Made by a program: the position numbers and the translations under genes. Below are positions 32,883 to 33,727 of a stretch of 33,727 bases of DNA, in pieces; position 1 is the stretch's first letter, and the number at the start of each line of letters is the position of its first letter. Below the pieces are notes generated by a model. That model did no database searches, had not been told where the DNA came from, and saw only the letters and a program-made list of their open reading frames with translations. This stretch comes from JABDCD01 sp964469525 (GTDB lineage Bacteria; Pseudomonadota; Alphaproteobacteria; Rickettsiales; SXRF01): contig CAYXYU010000017.1 of NCBI GenBank assembly GCA_964469525.1, forward strand, positions 1-33,727. Direction: 5' to 3'.

Positions 32883-32922
32883 AAAGCAAAACGCTGCCGG
32901 CCACGGGGATAGCCGGCAGCGT
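32883..32922 (-). terminator. terminator of the OB-fold protein gene
   Basis: On the minus strand an 11-bp stem ACGCTGCCGGC / GCCGGCAGCGT (32922-32912 with 32901-32891) with a 10-nt loop is followed by TTTTGCTTTTTG. It lies 28 nt after the stop at 32950. Confidence 0.85.
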
Positions 32923-32949
32923 CATGATAGTAGCGGAAACTAGTGATTC

Positions 32950-33384
32950 CTAGTAATTGGTGTTGTTGGTAGGAGTGGTAGTATTGGTATCCATGTTGTT
33001 TTCCATACGCGCATCGTTATCCATCGGCTCATACGGACCACCGACACGCTCGCCGGTCTGGGTGGTTACCGATGCATTGACGATTTCATGGCCAATACCC
33101 AGCGCTTCGCTTTCTGCCGTGCCGTTGACCTGCACCCGGTCGCCGGCCTTGATGGTCAGACTGGCGTTGGTATGGACGTCAACCGTTTTGCCGGTAGCCT
33201 GGTCGCGCAGGATAAAGGTATCCTGATCGACGACGCGTTCCACGGTGCCGTTGAGGCTGACCTGCCCGGATTTCGGGATTTCAGTCCGGGTGGTATTCGT
33301 AGTATCACCGGCGGCCATGGCGGCTCCGGCCTGCAGCGCCAGGGCGCCTGCGAGAGCGGTAAGAGTTTTCAGACTATACTGCAT
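32950..33384 (-). CDS. secreted OB-fold (YgiW/DUF5666-like) protein
   Basis: Exported protein of 144 aa. Signal peptide MQYSLKTLTALAGALALQAG ends at AMA-AG near residue 25. The mature part has an OB-fold-like pattern: VSLNGTVERVVDQDTFILRD, ATGKTVDVHT and AGDRVQVNGTAE. This resembles the periplasmic YgiW/YdeI or DUF5666 proteins. The C-terminal 25 residues are Asn/Thr/Asp low complexity (NTTTPTNNTNY). Ligand and role are unknown. GGAG lies about 9 nt before the ATG at 33384. Stand-alone gene with its own terminator. Confidence 0.75.
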   Translation of the reverse strand: MQYSLKTLTALAGALALQAGAAMAAGDTTNTTRTEIPKSGQVSLNGTVERVVDQDTFILRDQATGKTVDVHTNASLTIKAGDRVQVNGTAESEALGIGHEIVNASVTTQTGERVGGPYEPMDNDARMENNMDTNTTTPTNNTNY

Positions 33385-33615
33385 GGTGTGTCTCCTGATT
33401 TATGGAAAGGTCTATCTGTGATCAGTTGCGATCGCCCCCACTCTGCTGAAACCGGGCTAAAAAAGCGATGTTGAGGAACCCTGTATAGATAAATTCGGTA
33501 TAATGGCCGCATTCCCCGGGGAACAGGCATATTTCTGTTGCACCGGAGGCCAAAGCTTTGTAATGATTTTTCCCCTCTTTGCCTGCCTTGCGTATGCACT
33601 TCGGCGGGGAACTGC

Positions 33616-33689
33616 TGGGGGATCGTCTAGCGGTAGGACTACGGACTCTGACTCCGTCAACCTAGGTTCGAATCCTAGTCCCCCAGCCA
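33616..33689 (+). tRNA. tRNA-Gln (anticodon CTG)
   Basis: Acceptor TGGGGGA pairs with TCCCCCA. D arm TCGTCTAGCGGTAGGA, anticodon loop CTCTGAC in an ACGGA-TCCGT stem giving CTG, T arm GGTTCGAATCC, discriminator G, encoded CCA (33687-33689). A -10-like TATAAT at 33499-33504 lies about 110 nt upstream, and a 12-bp palindrome TTCCCCGGGGAA follows it; otherwise the 33385-33615 gap is featureless. Confidence 0.95.
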
Positions 33690-33727
33690 GCCTTGCTTAC
33701 ACGATCAAGGCTAATCCGGATAAATAA

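Overview
The window is a chromosomal segment of an alphaproteobacterium. I infer this from the block rpsT, rhodanese, dnaA, dnaN, recF, gyrB next to mutM, ubiE and ubiB, from an RpoH-type promoter in front of groESL, and from the style of the gene products. I cannot name the genus. GC looks to be in the high fifties by eye (not computed). There is no insertion sequence, phage or CRISPR array. Three tRNA genes are present (Asn, Cys, Gln).

Layout. Positions 1-8541 are on the minus strand: gyrB (cut by the window edge), recF, a small frameshifted gene, dnaN, a helix-turn-helix protein gene, dnaA, a rhodanese gene, rpsT and mutM. Positions 8616-11023 carry ubiE and ubiB (plus). A glycosyltransferase (minus) and a secreted surface-antigen-like protein (plus) diverge from about 12.06 kb. 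A family 5 uracil-DNA glycosylase (minus) follows, then groES-groEL with a good terminator. Positions 15906-20293 hold four consecutive membrane-protein genes that appear to be divergent paralogues of a family I do not recognise. They are followed on the same strand by a Cache-domain sensor protein that has lost the catalytic hallmarks of a histidine kinase. Next are a GNAT-nitrilase fusion (minus), tRNA-Asn, tRNA-Cys, rimO, and a phosphate/arsenate island: an OprP/OprO-like porin, arsC, a GCS2-type carboxylate-amine ligase and pstS-pstC-pstA. An HU-family protein, a secreted OB-fold protein and tRNA-Gln end the window.

Functional links. The first block is replication start, clamp, gap repair and supercoiling. 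ubiE and ubiB overlap and serve ubiquinone synthesis. The porin, arsC and pst genes form a phosphate/arsenate unit. Their three upstream regions share an inverted repeat, TACC-N7-GGTA, which could be a common operator. The ABC ATPase gene pstB and the regulator gene phoU are missing from the unit, which ends at a strong terminator.

Most interesting points: (1) the four-gene paralogue family 15906-20293, two members of which carry a terminal CXXCH motif, next to a pseudo-histidine kinase; (2) paired palindromic repeats, one inserted in frame inside ubiE and adding about 40 residues, another supplying the C-terminus of the uracil-DNA glycosylase; (3) the TACC-N7-GGTA operator candidate; (4) a predicted leaderless mRNA for the surface-antigen-like gene; (5) a frameshifted small gene between dnaN and recF.
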